Positions 1-6,860 are shown, counted from the first letter of the stretch. The stretch is 7,863 nucleotides of DNA from an uncultured Streptomyces sp. (GCA_946480485.1 CAMLJW010000238.1:1-7863), one strand, 5' to 3'. The notes: a model not told the origin generated them from the letters alone. Program-made: numbers and translations.

Positions 1-512
1 TTCCGCTTGGTCTCCACGCCGCCTCCGAACCCGCCGATGCCGCCGTCCCTCTCCACGACCCGGTGACATGGCACAACGACCGGCAGCGGATTGGCTCCCA
101 TGGCCATGCCCACGGCCTGGGCCGCGCCCGGCTGACCGACCCGCCCGGCCAGGTCGCCGTACCCCACGAGCGTCCCGCACGGAACGCCGGACGCCAGCTC
201 GCGCAGCACCTGTCGGTTGAACCCGGAGACCAGTGACCAATCCAGCGGCAGCTCGAAGTCCCGCCGCTCACCCGCGAAGTATGCCCCGACCTGGCGTATC
301 GCCTCAGCCAGCGGCGGGGACTCGGGTGCCTCGACGGGCTCGGCGCCTAGCCGGGACCCGAGCCGGTCGACGGCCTTGTCGCGCACCGTGTCCGTGGCGT
401 GGAAGACGACATTGACCAGGCCCTCGCCGGTCGCTGCCAGCAGCAGCGGACCGATGTCGGTGCCGACGACGGTCCACGCCACCTGCTGCCCGTTCTGCCC
501 ATGGCTGTTCAT
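1..512 (-). CDS. ogt: Methylated-DNA-[protein]-cysteine S-methyltransferase, 3' end cut by window
   Basis: Suicide DNA-repair enzyme that takes the alkyl group from O6-alkylguanine (and O4-alkylthymine) onto its own cysteine; cytosolic, acts on DNA. Reading the minus strand from ATG 512-510 gives 170 codons with no stop before the edge. The active-site motif PCHRV lies at residues 148-152, so the acceptor cysteine is C149. It is preceded by YGDLA (118-122) and the ANPLPVVV strand (N141), as in the family, and followed by GGFGGGVETKR. Only about 10-20 C-terminal residues should be missing. GGTGGA sits 4 nt before the ATG. In-frame GTG codons further upstream are possible but less well placed starts. 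The family 'RAVG' arginine finger reads QAVG here (Q132). It is divergent from the MHYT-uvrB genes. The symbol ogt is used generically. Confidence 0.93.
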   Translation of the reverse strand, partial: MNSHGQNGQQVAWTVVGTDIGPLLLAATGEGLVNVVFHATDTVRDKAVDRLGSRLGAEPVEAPESPPLAEAIRQVGAYFAGERRDFELPLDWSLVSGFNRQVLRELASGVPCGTLVGYGDLAGRVGQPGAAQAVGMAMGANPLPVVVPCHRVVERDGGIGGFGGGVETKR

Positions 513-536
513 GTGGTCCACCGTACGGCGCACCAC
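513..536. repeat. Imperfect 24-bp palindrome abutting the ogt start codon
   Basis: The 24 bases directly before the ogt ATG form a quasi-palindrome centred on CCGTACGG. The outer arms are GTGGT and ACCAC, and 9 of 12 base pairs are symmetric. It contains the ogt ribosome binding site, so a protein bound here, or the RNA hairpin, would affect ogt translation or transcription. No known operator is recognised, and chance symmetry in GC-rich DNA is possible. Confidence 0.35.
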
Positions 537-800
537 TGACAACACCGGCGGCGCGGACGCGTGCGAGCGCCCGCGCCACCGGCGAGTGCCTGGAGCGAGG
601 GGCTCAGAGCTCGTGGCGTTGCGGAGCGCGGTCACTTGTGCCGCACAACTGAGGCAAGGGCGTGTTTCTTCGCTGAAAAATCGTTCGAGCGCTCTGGCGG
701 CAGTCATACTCTCTGCGTCGACCCTGGCCGCTGTGGCGGTCCTGGGACGGGGGCATTTCACGGGATTCCGGGACGCAACAGGGCGGAAGGGTAACCGCGC
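537..800. other. Divergent intergenic spacer between ogt and the MHYT gene
   Basis: No coding region is supported here. Small open frames cross it but lack family features. The MHYT gene has a ribosome binding site GGAAGGG at 785-791. A short AT-richer patch (661-685) and a TACTCT hexamer at 707-712 are the only promoter-like elements; no convincing -35 partner is seen, so no promoter is called. Promoters for both ogt and the MHYT gene should lie in this spacer. Confidence 0.5.
636..648. repeat. Perfect 13-bp inverted repeat TTGTGC-C-GCACAA
   Basis: TTGTGC (636-641) and GCACAA (643-648) are exact reverse complements around a single base. The site lies in the divergent spacer, about 124 bp before ogt and 150 bp before the MHYT gene. 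The size and symmetry suit a dimeric repressor half-site pair. It is not a LexA box. The regulator is unknown and function is inferred only from position. Confidence 0.4.
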
Positions 801-1664
801 ATGCAGGGCACGGTCGACGGATTCAGCTACGGACTCGTCACGCCGTTGGCGGCGTACCTCATGGCCTGTCTCGGTGGTGCGCTCGGTCTGCGCTGCACCA
901 CCAGATCGATGCTGGTCACCCGCTCATGGAGGCCCGGCTGGCTGGCGCTCGGCTCGGCGGCCATCGGCTCTGGCATATGGACCATGCACTTCATCGCCAT
1001 GATGGGGTTCTCCGTCCAGGAGGCCCCGATCCACTACGACAAACCGATCACGTTCGCGAGCCTCGCCGTCGCAATCGTCATGGTCGGCATCGGTATCTTC
1101 ATCGTCGGCTACAAGGGGGCCCCCGGAACCGCCCTGTTCACCGGAGGCACCATCACGGGCCTGGGCATCGCCTCGATGCACTACCTGGGCATGGCCGGGA
1201 TGCGGCTCAACGGAAAACTCGAGTACAACACCCTCACTGTCGCCGCCTCAGTCGTCATAGCCGTCGTGGCCGCGATCGCGGCGCTCTGGGCAGCGGGACA
1301 GGTCCGCGGCTTCCTCTGGAGTGTGGGAGCGAGCCTCGTCATGGGCCTGGCCGTCAGCGGCATGCACTACACCGGCATGGCCGCGCTCAGCGTTCATCTG
1401 CGCGGCCCTGTCGGCGACCCTTCCACGGACTCGCCCGCGGGCCTGCTGGCGCCCATGCTGATCGGGCCCCTCGCGTTTCTGCTTCTGGCCGGCGTCGTCG
1501 TGTTGTTCGACCCGCTGATGGTCACCGGCAAGCCCGACCCAAGTTCCATGGAGCACAAGCCCGGCATCCCGGCCCACATGGTCCGCCACACCGGCCGCCG
1601 GTCCACGTCCCGCCCGCGCCGGCGCCTCGGCCGTACCGGTTTCCGCACCCCTCAAAGGAGGTGA
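801..1664 (+). CDS. MHYT-domain integral membrane sensor protein, stand-alone
   Basis: A 287-residue polytopic membrane protein. Three copies of the signature motif sit near the outer ends of helices: MHFIAMMGF at 62-70, MHYLGMAGM at 126-134 and MHYTGMAAL at 188-196. Hydrophobic segments are at roughly 12-30, 47-68, 86-104, 111-133, 145-165, 172-196 and 214-236, giving the seven helices expected of the family. MHYT domains have been proposed to bind copper through these Met/His residues and to sense O2, CO or NO; that is a family prediction, not shown here. No GGDEF, EAL or kinase domain follows, only a basic tail (about 245-287, rich in R). The start is fixed by GGAAGGG 9 nt upstream of ATG 801. 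The stop codon overlaps a perfect Shine-Dalgarno sequence ahead of uvrB, suggesting co-transcription and possible translational coupling. Signalling would need a partner protein. Confidence 0.9.
   Translation: MQGTVDGFSYGLVTPLAAYLMACLGGALGLRCTTRSMLVTRSWRPGWLALGSAAIGSGIWTMHFIAMMGFSVQEAPIHYDKPITFASLAVAIVMVGIGIFIVGYKGAPGTALFTGGTITGLGIASMHYLGMAGMRLNGKLEYNTLTVAASVVIAVVAAIAALWAAGQVRGFLWSVGASLVMGLAVSGMHYTGMAALSVHLRGPVGDPSTDSPAGLLAPMLIGPLAFLLLAGVVVLFDPLMVTGKPDPSSMEHKPGIPAHMVRHTGRRSTSRPRRRLGRTGFRTPQRR
1654..1664 (+). promoter_or_regulatory. Perfect 11-nt Shine-Dalgarno AAAGGAGGTGA at MHYT stop / uvrB leader
   Basis: AAAGGAGGTGA matches the complement of the actinobacterial 16S rRNA 3' end over all 11 bases and contains the MHYT stop codon TGA (1662-1664). 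It lies 40 nt before the conserved uvrB ATG (1705), too far for direct use, but 13 nt after its GGAGG core comes an in-frame TTG at 1675 that would add 10 residues to UvrB. The ATG has its own weaker GGTGGA at 1695-1700. It may capture ribosomes ending on the MHYT gene and pass them to uvrB. Confidence 0.6.
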
Positions 1665-1704
1665 CCCGGCCCCGTTGTCAGTGCGGAGTCGTACGGTGGA
1701 GTCC

Positions 1705-3849
1705 ATGCGGCCCGTATCCAAGATCGAACGCACGGTGGCACCCTTCGAGGTCGTCAGCCCGTACCAGCCGAGCGGCGACCAGCCCGCTGCCATCGCCGCT
1801 CTGGACCAGCGCATCCGCGCAGGTGAGAAGGATGTCGTCCTCCTCGGCGCGACCGGCACCGGCAAGTCCGCGACCACGGCGTGGATGATCGAGAAGCTTC
1901 AGCGCCCCACCCTCGTGATGGCGCCGAACAAGACCCTGGCCGCCCAGCTGGCCAACGAGTTCCGTGAGCTGCTGCCGAACAACTCGGTCGAGTACTTCGT
2001 CTCGTACTACGACTACTACCAGCCAGAGGCGTACGTCCCCCAGTCGGACACCTACATCGAGAAGGACTCCTCGATCAACGAGGAGGTCGAGCGTCTGCGC
2101 CACTCCGCCACCAACTCGCTGCTCACCCGTCGTGACGTCGTCGTGGTCGCCTCGGTCTCCTGCATCTACGGCCTCGGTACGCCGCAGGAGTACGTGGACC
2201 GGATGGTCCCCCTCAAGGTCGGCGACGAGATCGACCGGGATGACCTGCTGCGCCGCTTTGTGGAGATCCAGTACACGCGCAACGACGTGGCCTTCGCGCG
2301 CGGCACCTTCCGCGTCCGCGGTGACACCATCGAGATCTTCCCGGTCTACGAGGAACTGGCCGTCCGCATCGAGATGTTCGGCGACGAGATCGAGGCCCTC
2401 TCCGCGCTGCATCCGCTCACCGGCGAGGTCATCAGCGACGACCAGCAGCTCTACGTGTTCCCGGCGTCCCACTATGTGGCGGGCCCCGAGCGTATGGAGC
2501 GGGCCGTCAACGACATCGAGCAGGAGCTCGGGGAACGCCTCGGGACCCTGGAGAAGCAGGGCAAGCTCCTGGAGGCCCAGCGGCTGCGGATGCGTACGAC
2601 GTACGACCTTGAGATGCTCCGCCAAATCGGCTCCTGCTCCGGTGTCGAGAACTACTCGATGCACTTCGACGGCCGCGATCCCGGCTCCCCGCCGAATACG
2701 CTGCTGGACTACTTCCCGGACGACTTCCTGCTGGTCATCGATGAGTCGCATGTGACGGTGCCGCAGATCGGCGCCATGTACGAGGGCGATGCCTCCCGTA
2801 AGCGCACGCTCGTCGACCACGGCTTCCGACTGCCTTCCGCCCTGGACAACCGCCCCCTGAAGTGGGAGGAGTTCCAGGAGCGCGTCGGACAGACCGTCTA
2901 TCTGTCGGCGACCCCGGGGCAGTACGAACTCTCCCGCTCCGACGGCCGTGTCGAGCAGATCATCCGCCCCACCGGCCTGGTAGACCCCGAGGTCGTGGTC
3001 AAGCCGACCGAGGGACAGATCGACGACCTGGTGCACGAGATCCGCAAGCGCGCCGAGAAGGACGAGCGTGTCCTGGTCACCACGCTCACCAAGAAGATGG
3101 CCGAGGACCTCACCGACTACTTCCTGGAAGTCGGCATCCAGGTGCGCTACCTGCACAGCGACGTCGACACACTGCGCCGAGTCGAGCTGCTGCGCGAGCT
3201 GCGCGCCGGTGAGTTCGACGTCCTCGTCGGCATCAATCTCCTGAGGGAGGGCCTGGACCTGCCCGAGGTCTCCCTGGTATCGATCCTCGACGCCGACAAG
3301 GAGGGCTTCCTGCGGTCCGGCACCTCGCTGATCCAGACCATCGGCCGCGCGGCGCGCAACGTCTCCGGCCAGGTCCATATGTACGCCGACAAGATCACCC
3401 CGGCGATGGAGAAGGCGATCGAGGAGACCAACCGCCGCCGGGAGAAGCAGGTCGCGTACAACCAGGAGATGGGCATCGACCCGCAGCCCCTCCGCAAGAA
3501 GATCAATGACATCGTGGCGCGGATCGCGCGAGAGGACGTCGACACGGAACAGCTGCTCGGCTCGGGCTACCGCAAGACGAAGGACGGCAAGGGAGCCAAG
3601 GCCCCGGTACCCGCGATCGGCTCGAAGGCCGCCACGGGAGCCAAGTCCGCCAAGGGGAGGAGCAAGGGCAAGGAGACCGTGCCCACCGACCGCCCCGCGG
3701 CCGAGCTCACCGAGCAGATCGAGGAGATGACGCAGCGGATGCGCGCGGCGGCCGCCGACCTGCAGTTCGAGATCGCCGCCCGGCTGCGCGACGAGGTCTC
3801 GGAGATGAAGAAGGAACTGCGCCAGATGAAGGAGGCGGGCATCGCCTGA
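1705..3849 (+). CDS. uvrB: UvrABC excinuclease subunit B
   Basis: Damage-verification subunit of nucleotide excision repair. UvrA2 loads it at a lesion; it opens the strands with limited helicase action, inserts a beta-hairpin, and recruits UvrC for incision. The 714-residue product has the full family set: Q motif YQPSGDQ (20-26), Walker A GATGTGKS (48-55), beta-hairpin region [14 protein letters not shown] (100-113), Walker B DESH (346-349), motif [11 protein letters not shown] (544-552), and the C-terminal UVR coiled coil that contacts UvrC (about 670-710). A Lys/Ala/Gly-rich linker (about 615-660) separates helicase and UVR domains. Start chosen at ATG 1705 because [16 protein letters not shown] is the N-terminus I recall for Streptomyces UvrB; TTG 1675 and GTG 1681 would extend it. 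No LexA box was seen just upstream, so SOS control, if any, must come from the promoter before the MHYT gene or from an internal one. Confidence 0.97.
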   Translation: MRPVSKIERTVAPFEVVSPYQPSGDQPAAIAALDQRIRAGEKDVVLLGATGTGKSATTAWMIEKLQRPTLVMAPNKTLAAQLANEFRELLPNNSVEYFVSYYDYYQPEAYVPQSDTYIEKDSSINEEVERLRHSATNSLLTRRDVVVVASVSCIYGLGTPQEYVDRMVPLKVGDEIDRDDLLRRFVEIQYTRNDVAFARGTFRVRGDTIEIFPVYEELAVRIEMFGDEIEALSALHPLTGEVISDDQQLYVFPASHYVAGPERMERAVNDIEQELGERLGTLEKQGKLLEAQRLRMRTTYDLEMLRQIGSCSGVENYSMHFDGRDPGSPPNTLLDYFPDDFLLVIDESHVTVPQIGAMYEGDASRKRTLVDHGFRLPSALDNRPLKWEEFQERVGQTVYLSATPGQYELSRSDGRVEQIIRPTGLVDPEVVVKPTEGQIDDLVHEIRKRAEKDERVLVTTLTKKMAEDLTDYFLEVGIQVRYLHSDVDTLRRVELLRELRAGEFDVLVGINLLREGLDLPEVSLVSILDADKEGFLRSGTSLIQTIGRAARNVSGQVHMYADKITPAMEKAIEETNRRREKQVAYNQEMGIDPQPLRKKINDIVARIAREDVDTEQLLGSGYRKTKDGKGAKAPVPAIGSKAATGAKSAKGRSKGKETVPTDRPAAELTEQIEEMTQRMRAAAADLQFEIAARLRDEVSEMKKELRQMKEAGIA

Positions 3850-3990
3850 CAAGCGAGTATGGCGCGCTGTGTTGCAGGACCGACACAAAGTGCATACCTG
3901 GGGTTCGGTACTGTCCGTGCGCCTGCGTAGGGTGCTGGTCAACCGCAGACTTCTGCGGCAACAGGGGACAGTTCGAGAGGGGAACAGCGC
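3850..3990. other. uvrB-terD intergenic leader
   Basis: No gene. It probably contains the terD promoter. The best but weak candidate is TTGCAG (3872-3877), 17 nt, TACCTG (3895-3900), whose -10 lacks the conserved final T; TACTGT (3909-3914) fits a -10 hexamer but has no -35. The 3' part holds nested inverted repeats (separate entry) and the terD ribosome binding site GAGAGGGG (3975-3982). No uvrB terminator hairpin was identified. Confidence 0.4.
3910..3972 (+). repeat. Nested inverted repeats in the terD leader
   Basis: An outer pair, ACTGTCC (3910-3916) with GGACAGT (3966-3972), encloses a tight hairpin CCGCAGACTTCTGCGG (3943-3958; six to seven base pairs, small loop). Both pairings are exact. 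The outer 3' strand ends 2 nt before the terD Shine-Dalgarno sequence, so this RNA structure, if formed, would sit against the ribosome site. It resembles no riboswitch family I know; it could also be a DNA operator or chance. Confidence 0.4.
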
Positions 3991-4569
3991 GTGACGGTCA
4001 ACATGACCAAGGGTCAGGCCATCAATCTGCAGAAGAACGACGGAGGCACCCTGACGGCGGTGCGTATGGGGCTCGGCTGGCAGGCGGCCCCGCGCCGTGG
4101 CCTGTTCGGCTCGCGCACCCGGGAGATCGACCTCGATGCCTCCGCCGTGCTGTTCGCGGACAAGCAGCCGGTCGACGTGGTGTTTTTCCGTCACCTCGTC
4201 AGCGACGACGGCTCCGTACGGCACACCGGAGACAACCTCGTCGGCGGTGTCGGACAGGGCGGCGACGACGAGGCGATCCTCGTGGACCTGCAGCGCATCC
4301 CGGTCCACATCGACCAGATCGTCTTCACCGTGAACTCCTTCACGGGCCAGACCTTCCGGGAAGTGCAGGACGCGTTCTGCCGACTGGTCGACGAGACCAA
4401 CGGTCAGGAACTGGCCCGCTACACGCTGGGGGGCGGCGGGCAGTACACGGCCCAGATCATGGCGAAGGTGCACCGCGCGGGCACGGGCTGGCAGATGACG
4501 GCCCTCGGCACGCCCACCAACGGCCGCACCTTCCAGGACCTGATGCCCGCAATCCTGCCGCACCTGTAG
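3991..4569 (+). CDS. terD: TerD family stress-response protein
   Basis: A 192-residue cytosolic TerD-domain protein, full family length. TerD proteins are Ca2+-binding beta-sandwiches linked to tellurite, phage, oxidative and envelope stress; in streptomycetes they have been tied to calcium-dependent development. The opening TKGQAINLQKNDGG, the strand EIDLDASAVLF (45-55), and the calcium loop HTGDNLVGGVGQGGDDE (78-94) with D81, N82, D92, D93 and E94 are all intact, followed by IDQIVFTVNSF and LARYTLGG. The start is GTG 3991, 8 nt after GAGAGGGG; the in-frame ATG at 4003 is 20 nt from that site and would cut the conserved N-terminus. The next gene starts 37 nt after its stop, so they form an operon. 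The TerD/E/Z paralogues cannot be separated by eye, so the symbol is generic. Confidence 0.93.
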   Translation: MTVNMTKGQAINLQKNDGGTLTAVRMGLGWQAAPRRGLFGSRTREIDLDASAVLFADKQPVDVVFFRHLVSDDGSVRHTGDNLVGGVGQGGDDEAILVDLQRIPVHIDQIVFTVNSFTGQTFREVQDAFCRLVDETNGQELARYTLGGGGQYTAQIMAKVHRAGTGWQMTALGTPTNGRTFQDLMPAILPHL

Positions 4570-4606
4570 GCGGCCTGGCACACACGAAACAAGGGGGAAG
4601 CAGGCG

Positions 4607-6586
4607 ATGACGGCCGAACTGGTCCGGGGACAGAACCATCCGCTGTCCCAGGCCCGTCTTGAGGTCCGGGTGTCGGCCGGCAAGCCGATCGTGGCGGGCG
4701 CCACGCTTAGCGACCAGAACGGCAAGGTGCACGGCATCGAATGGGTGGCCCACCCGGGCTCGCCCACGCTGCCCGGCCTCGAGGTCTCCCAGCAGGCGGC
4801 GGCCGACCACCGCCTCGCATGCGACCTGGACGCCCTGCCGGACGCCGTGCACCGGGTCAGTGTGCTACTCGCACTGCCGACCGGCGTCGGCGGCCCTGTC
4901 CGGTTCGGTGCGGTCGCCGCTCCCTTCATGGCGGTCACCGGACCCGACGGGTCCGAGATCGCCAGCTACACGCTCACCGGCCTCGACGCCGAGTCGGCCG
5001 TAGTCGCTCTCGAGCTGTACCGCAGGCAGGGTGCCTGGAAGGTGCGTGCCGTCGGCCAGGGGTACGCGGGCGGCCTCGCCGAACTCCTCACCGACCAGGG
5101 CCTGCCCCAGGCTTATCAACTCGCGGGCAGCATCAATGAGGCGGTGGCCCAGGGACTGGCGCGTTCGGTGGCCTCGCCTCCACCGCGTACGGCCGACGGC
5201 GACCGCTCCCGGCACACCGCGACACCGGCGCTGGGCCCGGACCAAGGCGGATCCACACCCCAGAACGCCCCCGGACACTGGGGGCAGCAGGCCGGCTACC
5301 CCGGAGGAACCGCGCACCCGGATCCGTCCGCCGTCACCCAGCCCGCGATGCCCGGAGCCGGTGGCTGTGTCAACTACGGCCACCCAGGCCGGCAGGCCGC
5401 CGGGCCTCCGCCTCCTCCGCCCACCCCACCCCCGGCCCAGCCCGGACAGCCTGCGCCGCCCGTCGCGGGCGACGCGACCGGGTGGTCCATGGAGGAGCGG
5501 CTCTACAACCAGGTGTGGGGCATGTTCGAGGACCTGGCGCGCACTACGGCCGCATACCGCAGCGCCGTCGACTTCGCCGAGTCCCGTAGGGAACAGGAAC
5601 TCGACAGGGTCCTGTCGGACCCCCGCAACCGCATCGGCGGGCAGGGCGACGCCGCGCGCGACGCGGCCCGCGCCAAGCACGGGCAACTCGTCGACCAGGC
5701 CAGGGCCGCGCTCGATCGCGATCTCGCCCAGCTCACCGCCGAGGCCGAGGTCGTCGAGCCCGCGCTGCCTCCCGCGTTCGCGCGCTGGGACAACCCCGTC
5801 TGGCACGGCTACCGGGTGCCGATGGAGATCCCCATGGCCTTGCGTCTGGGCGACCTCCGGCTGCCCGAGAGCTCCGTCCTGAGCATCCCAATGCTGGTGC
5901 GGCTTCCGCTGGAGCGCGGTCTGTGGATCGACAGCGGCCGCGCCGGATCCGTCGACGCCTCGCTCACCGACTCCGACCAGGTACGCCGCCTGGCCATGGA
6001 CACGGCGGTGGCGCAAGCGGCCCGGCTGCTCGCGGTCTATCCCACGGGCGAATACACGTTGCATGTCATCGACCCGGCCGGTTCAGGTGCCTCGGCACTC
6101 GCACCGCTCGTACAGACCGGCGTGCTGCACGCTCCGCCCGCCGTCGGCGCCGCGGGTGTGAACGATGTCCTGACCAGGCTCATACAGCGAGTCGATCTGG
6201 TGCAGATGGCGATCCGCGGGGGTGCGGCCGACTCGCTCCCGCCGGACCTCGACACGGCCGAGCAGCTGTTGATCGTCAATGATTTCCCCCATGGATTCGA
6301 CGACCGCGCGGTGACCCGGCTGCGCTACCTCGCGGACGAGGGTCCGGCCGTCGGCGTCCACCTCATGCTCGTCGCCGACCGTGAGGACGCCGCTGCCTAC
6401 GGACCGCTGCTCGACCCGCTCTGGCGCTCGCTCCTGCGCCTCACCCCGGTGCCCGACGACCACCTTGTCGACCCATGGGTCGGGCACGCGTGGACGTATG
6501 AACCCTCGCTCCTGCCCTCTGGCAGCCAGGTGCTCCAGCATGTCCTCACCCAGGTCGCGGCGGCCCGCCGCTCCTGGAACCGCTGA
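4607..6586 (+). CDS. TerD-like / proline linker / degenerate FtsK-HerA-like ATPase-fold fusion protein
   Basis: A 659-residue composite protein. Residues 1-185 align with TerD (RGQNHPLSQ, LSDQNGKVHGIEW, DLDALPDAVHRVSVLLAL, ASYTLTGLDAESAVVALELYRR), but the GDN..GGGDDE calcium loop is replaced by a Pro/Gly/Gln stretch (about 47-66). Residues 190-292 are a Pro/Gly-rich disordered linker with a polyproline run (267-276). Residues 295-387 are charged and helical, probably coiled coil. Residues 394-659 resemble the N-terminal ATPase-like part of large actinobacterial FtsK/SpoIIIE-type proteins: HVIDPAGSG (486-494), LLIVNDFPHGFDD (554-566), DEGPAVGVHLMLVAD. No GxxxxGK[S/T] P-loop is present; the expected place reads RLPLERGLWIDSGRAGSVD. 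It is likely an ATPase-inactive scaffold or partner of TerD. The start ATG has AAGGGGGA (4591-4598) 8 nt upstream. No signal peptide or membrane segment. The TerD call is firm; the FtsK-like call is from remembered sequences. Confidence 0.8.
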   Translation: MTAELVRGQNHPLSQARLEVRVSAGKPIVAGATLSDQNGKVHGIEWVAHPGSPTLPGLEVSQQAAADHRLACDLDALPDAVHRVSVLLALPTGVGGPVRFGAVAAPFMAVTGPDGSEIASYTLTGLDAESAVVALELYRRQGAWKVRAVGQGYAGGLAELLTDQGLPQAYQLAGSINEAVAQGLARSVASPPPRTADGDRSRHTATPALGPDQGGSTPQNAPGHWGQQAGYPGGTAHPDPSAVTQPAMPGAGGCVNYGHPGRQAAGPPPPPPTPPPAQPGQPAPPVAGDATGWSMEERLYNQVWGMFEDLARTTAAYRSAVDFAESRREQELDRVLSDPRNRIGGQGDAARDAARAKHGQLVDQARAALDRDLAQLTAEAEVVEPALPPAFARWDNPVWHGYRVPMEIPMALRLGDLRLPESSVLSIPMLVRLPLERGLWIDSGRAGSVDASLTDSDQVRRLAMDTAVAQAARLLAVYPTGEYTLHVIDPAGSGASALAPLVQTGVLHAPPAVGAAGVNDVLTRLIQRVDLVQMAIRGGAADSLPPDLDTAEQLLIVNDFPHGFDDRAVTRLRYLADEGPAVGVHLMLVADREDAAAYGPLLDPLWRSLLRLTPVPDDHLVDPWVGHAWTYEPSLLPSGSQVLQHVLTQVAAARRSWNR

Positions 6587-6602
6587 CGGTCCGTGAGGTC
6601 CC

Positions 6603-6624
6603 TCGCCTTCGCGATCGCGGGCGG
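6603..6624 (+). terminator. Weak GC-rich hairpin after the TerD operon
   Basis: 17 nt after the stop codon at 6586, CGCC (6604-6607) and GGCG (6620-6623) can pair around the perfect palindrome CGCGATCGCG (6610-6619). There is no U-tract and the stem is short, so a terminator is only a guess from position; streptomycetes often lack U-tracts. The stretch from 6625 to 6690 shows nothing else recognisable. Confidence 0.22.
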
Positions 6625-6693
6625 TCCCAGGTGTTGCACCAAGACTTTGCCAACCAATCCGACCGGGGGACTGCCCGTTCCTTTGCCCATCTC

Positions 6694-6723
6694 TTTACCA
6701 TTCCTTGGTGGTCGGGGTATTGT
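6694..6723 (+). promoter_or_regulatory. Probable promoter of the terC leader transcript
   Basis: TTTACC (6694-6699) and TATTGT (6718-6723) are separated by 18 nt. The -35 matches TTGACA at four of six positions, and the -10 fits the TAnnnT pattern of the housekeeping sigma factor. Transcription would begin near 6729-6731, exactly where the riboswitch closing stem begins. That agreement is the main support. Confidence 0.5.
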
Positions 6724-6730
6724 CGTTCGT

Positions 6731-6860
6731 GCGGAGGGGAGTACTCCCTACCTACTGCGGCGTACCCGTCAATACGGATCTGGCCAGATCCCGGGGCGTC
6801 GGCCCGGACACGAGGCGTGACCGACGCCTCAGGTGACCCGGGTGGAAGAGACCTCCGGCA
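6731..6860 (+). promoter_or_regulatory. yybP-ykoY-type Mn2+ riboswitch aptamer upstream of terC
   Basis: The RNA carries the family's core in the right order. A closing stem CGGAGG (6732-6737) / CCTCCG (6852-6857) leads into the L1 motif GGGGAGTA (6736-6743). The conserved CGTCAATAC (6767-6775) comes next, with a hairpin GGATCT-GGCC-AGATCC (6776-6791) and then CGG. A long P3 arm follows: CCCGG (6803-6807) / CCGGG (6838-6842), CAC / GTG, and GAGGCGT-gaccg-ACGCCTC (6812-6830). The 3' motif GGAAGAGACCT (6844-6854) completes it. The family senses Mn2+ and often precedes TerC-family genes. I could not trace the P2 pairing around 6750-6766 cleanly, and an alternative stem GGCGTCGG (6795-6802) / CCGACGCC (6821-6828) competes with P3. 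Family assignment is from memory of the consensus. Confidence 0.82.

Noticed and set aside
683..688. GTTCGA, a half of the actinobacterial LexA box
   Set aside because: The opposite half TCGAAC is not at the proper distance; a lone half-site is not evidence for SOS control of the MHYT-uvrB genes.
217..1002. A 261-codon plus-strand frame across ogt, the spacer and the MHYT start
   Set aside because: It overlaps ogt in antisense and the MHYT gene in another frame; its Ser/Arg/Ala-rich product has no family features.
926..1888. A 320-codon plus-strand frame overlapping the MHYT gene and uvrB start
   Set aside because: His/Arg/Pro/Gly-rich frame-shift product of two genes with strong motifs in other frames.
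1678..4938. A 1086-codon open frame on the minus strand opposite uvrB, terD and part of the fusion gene
   Set aside because: It lies antisense to three genes with clear family motifs, has no recognisable domain, and long mirror frames are expected from GC-rich third positions.
6610..6619. Perfect palindrome CGCGATCGCG taken as an operator
   Set aside because: Short self-complementary GC strings are frequent in this DNA; it is mentioned only as part of a weak hairpin after the operon.
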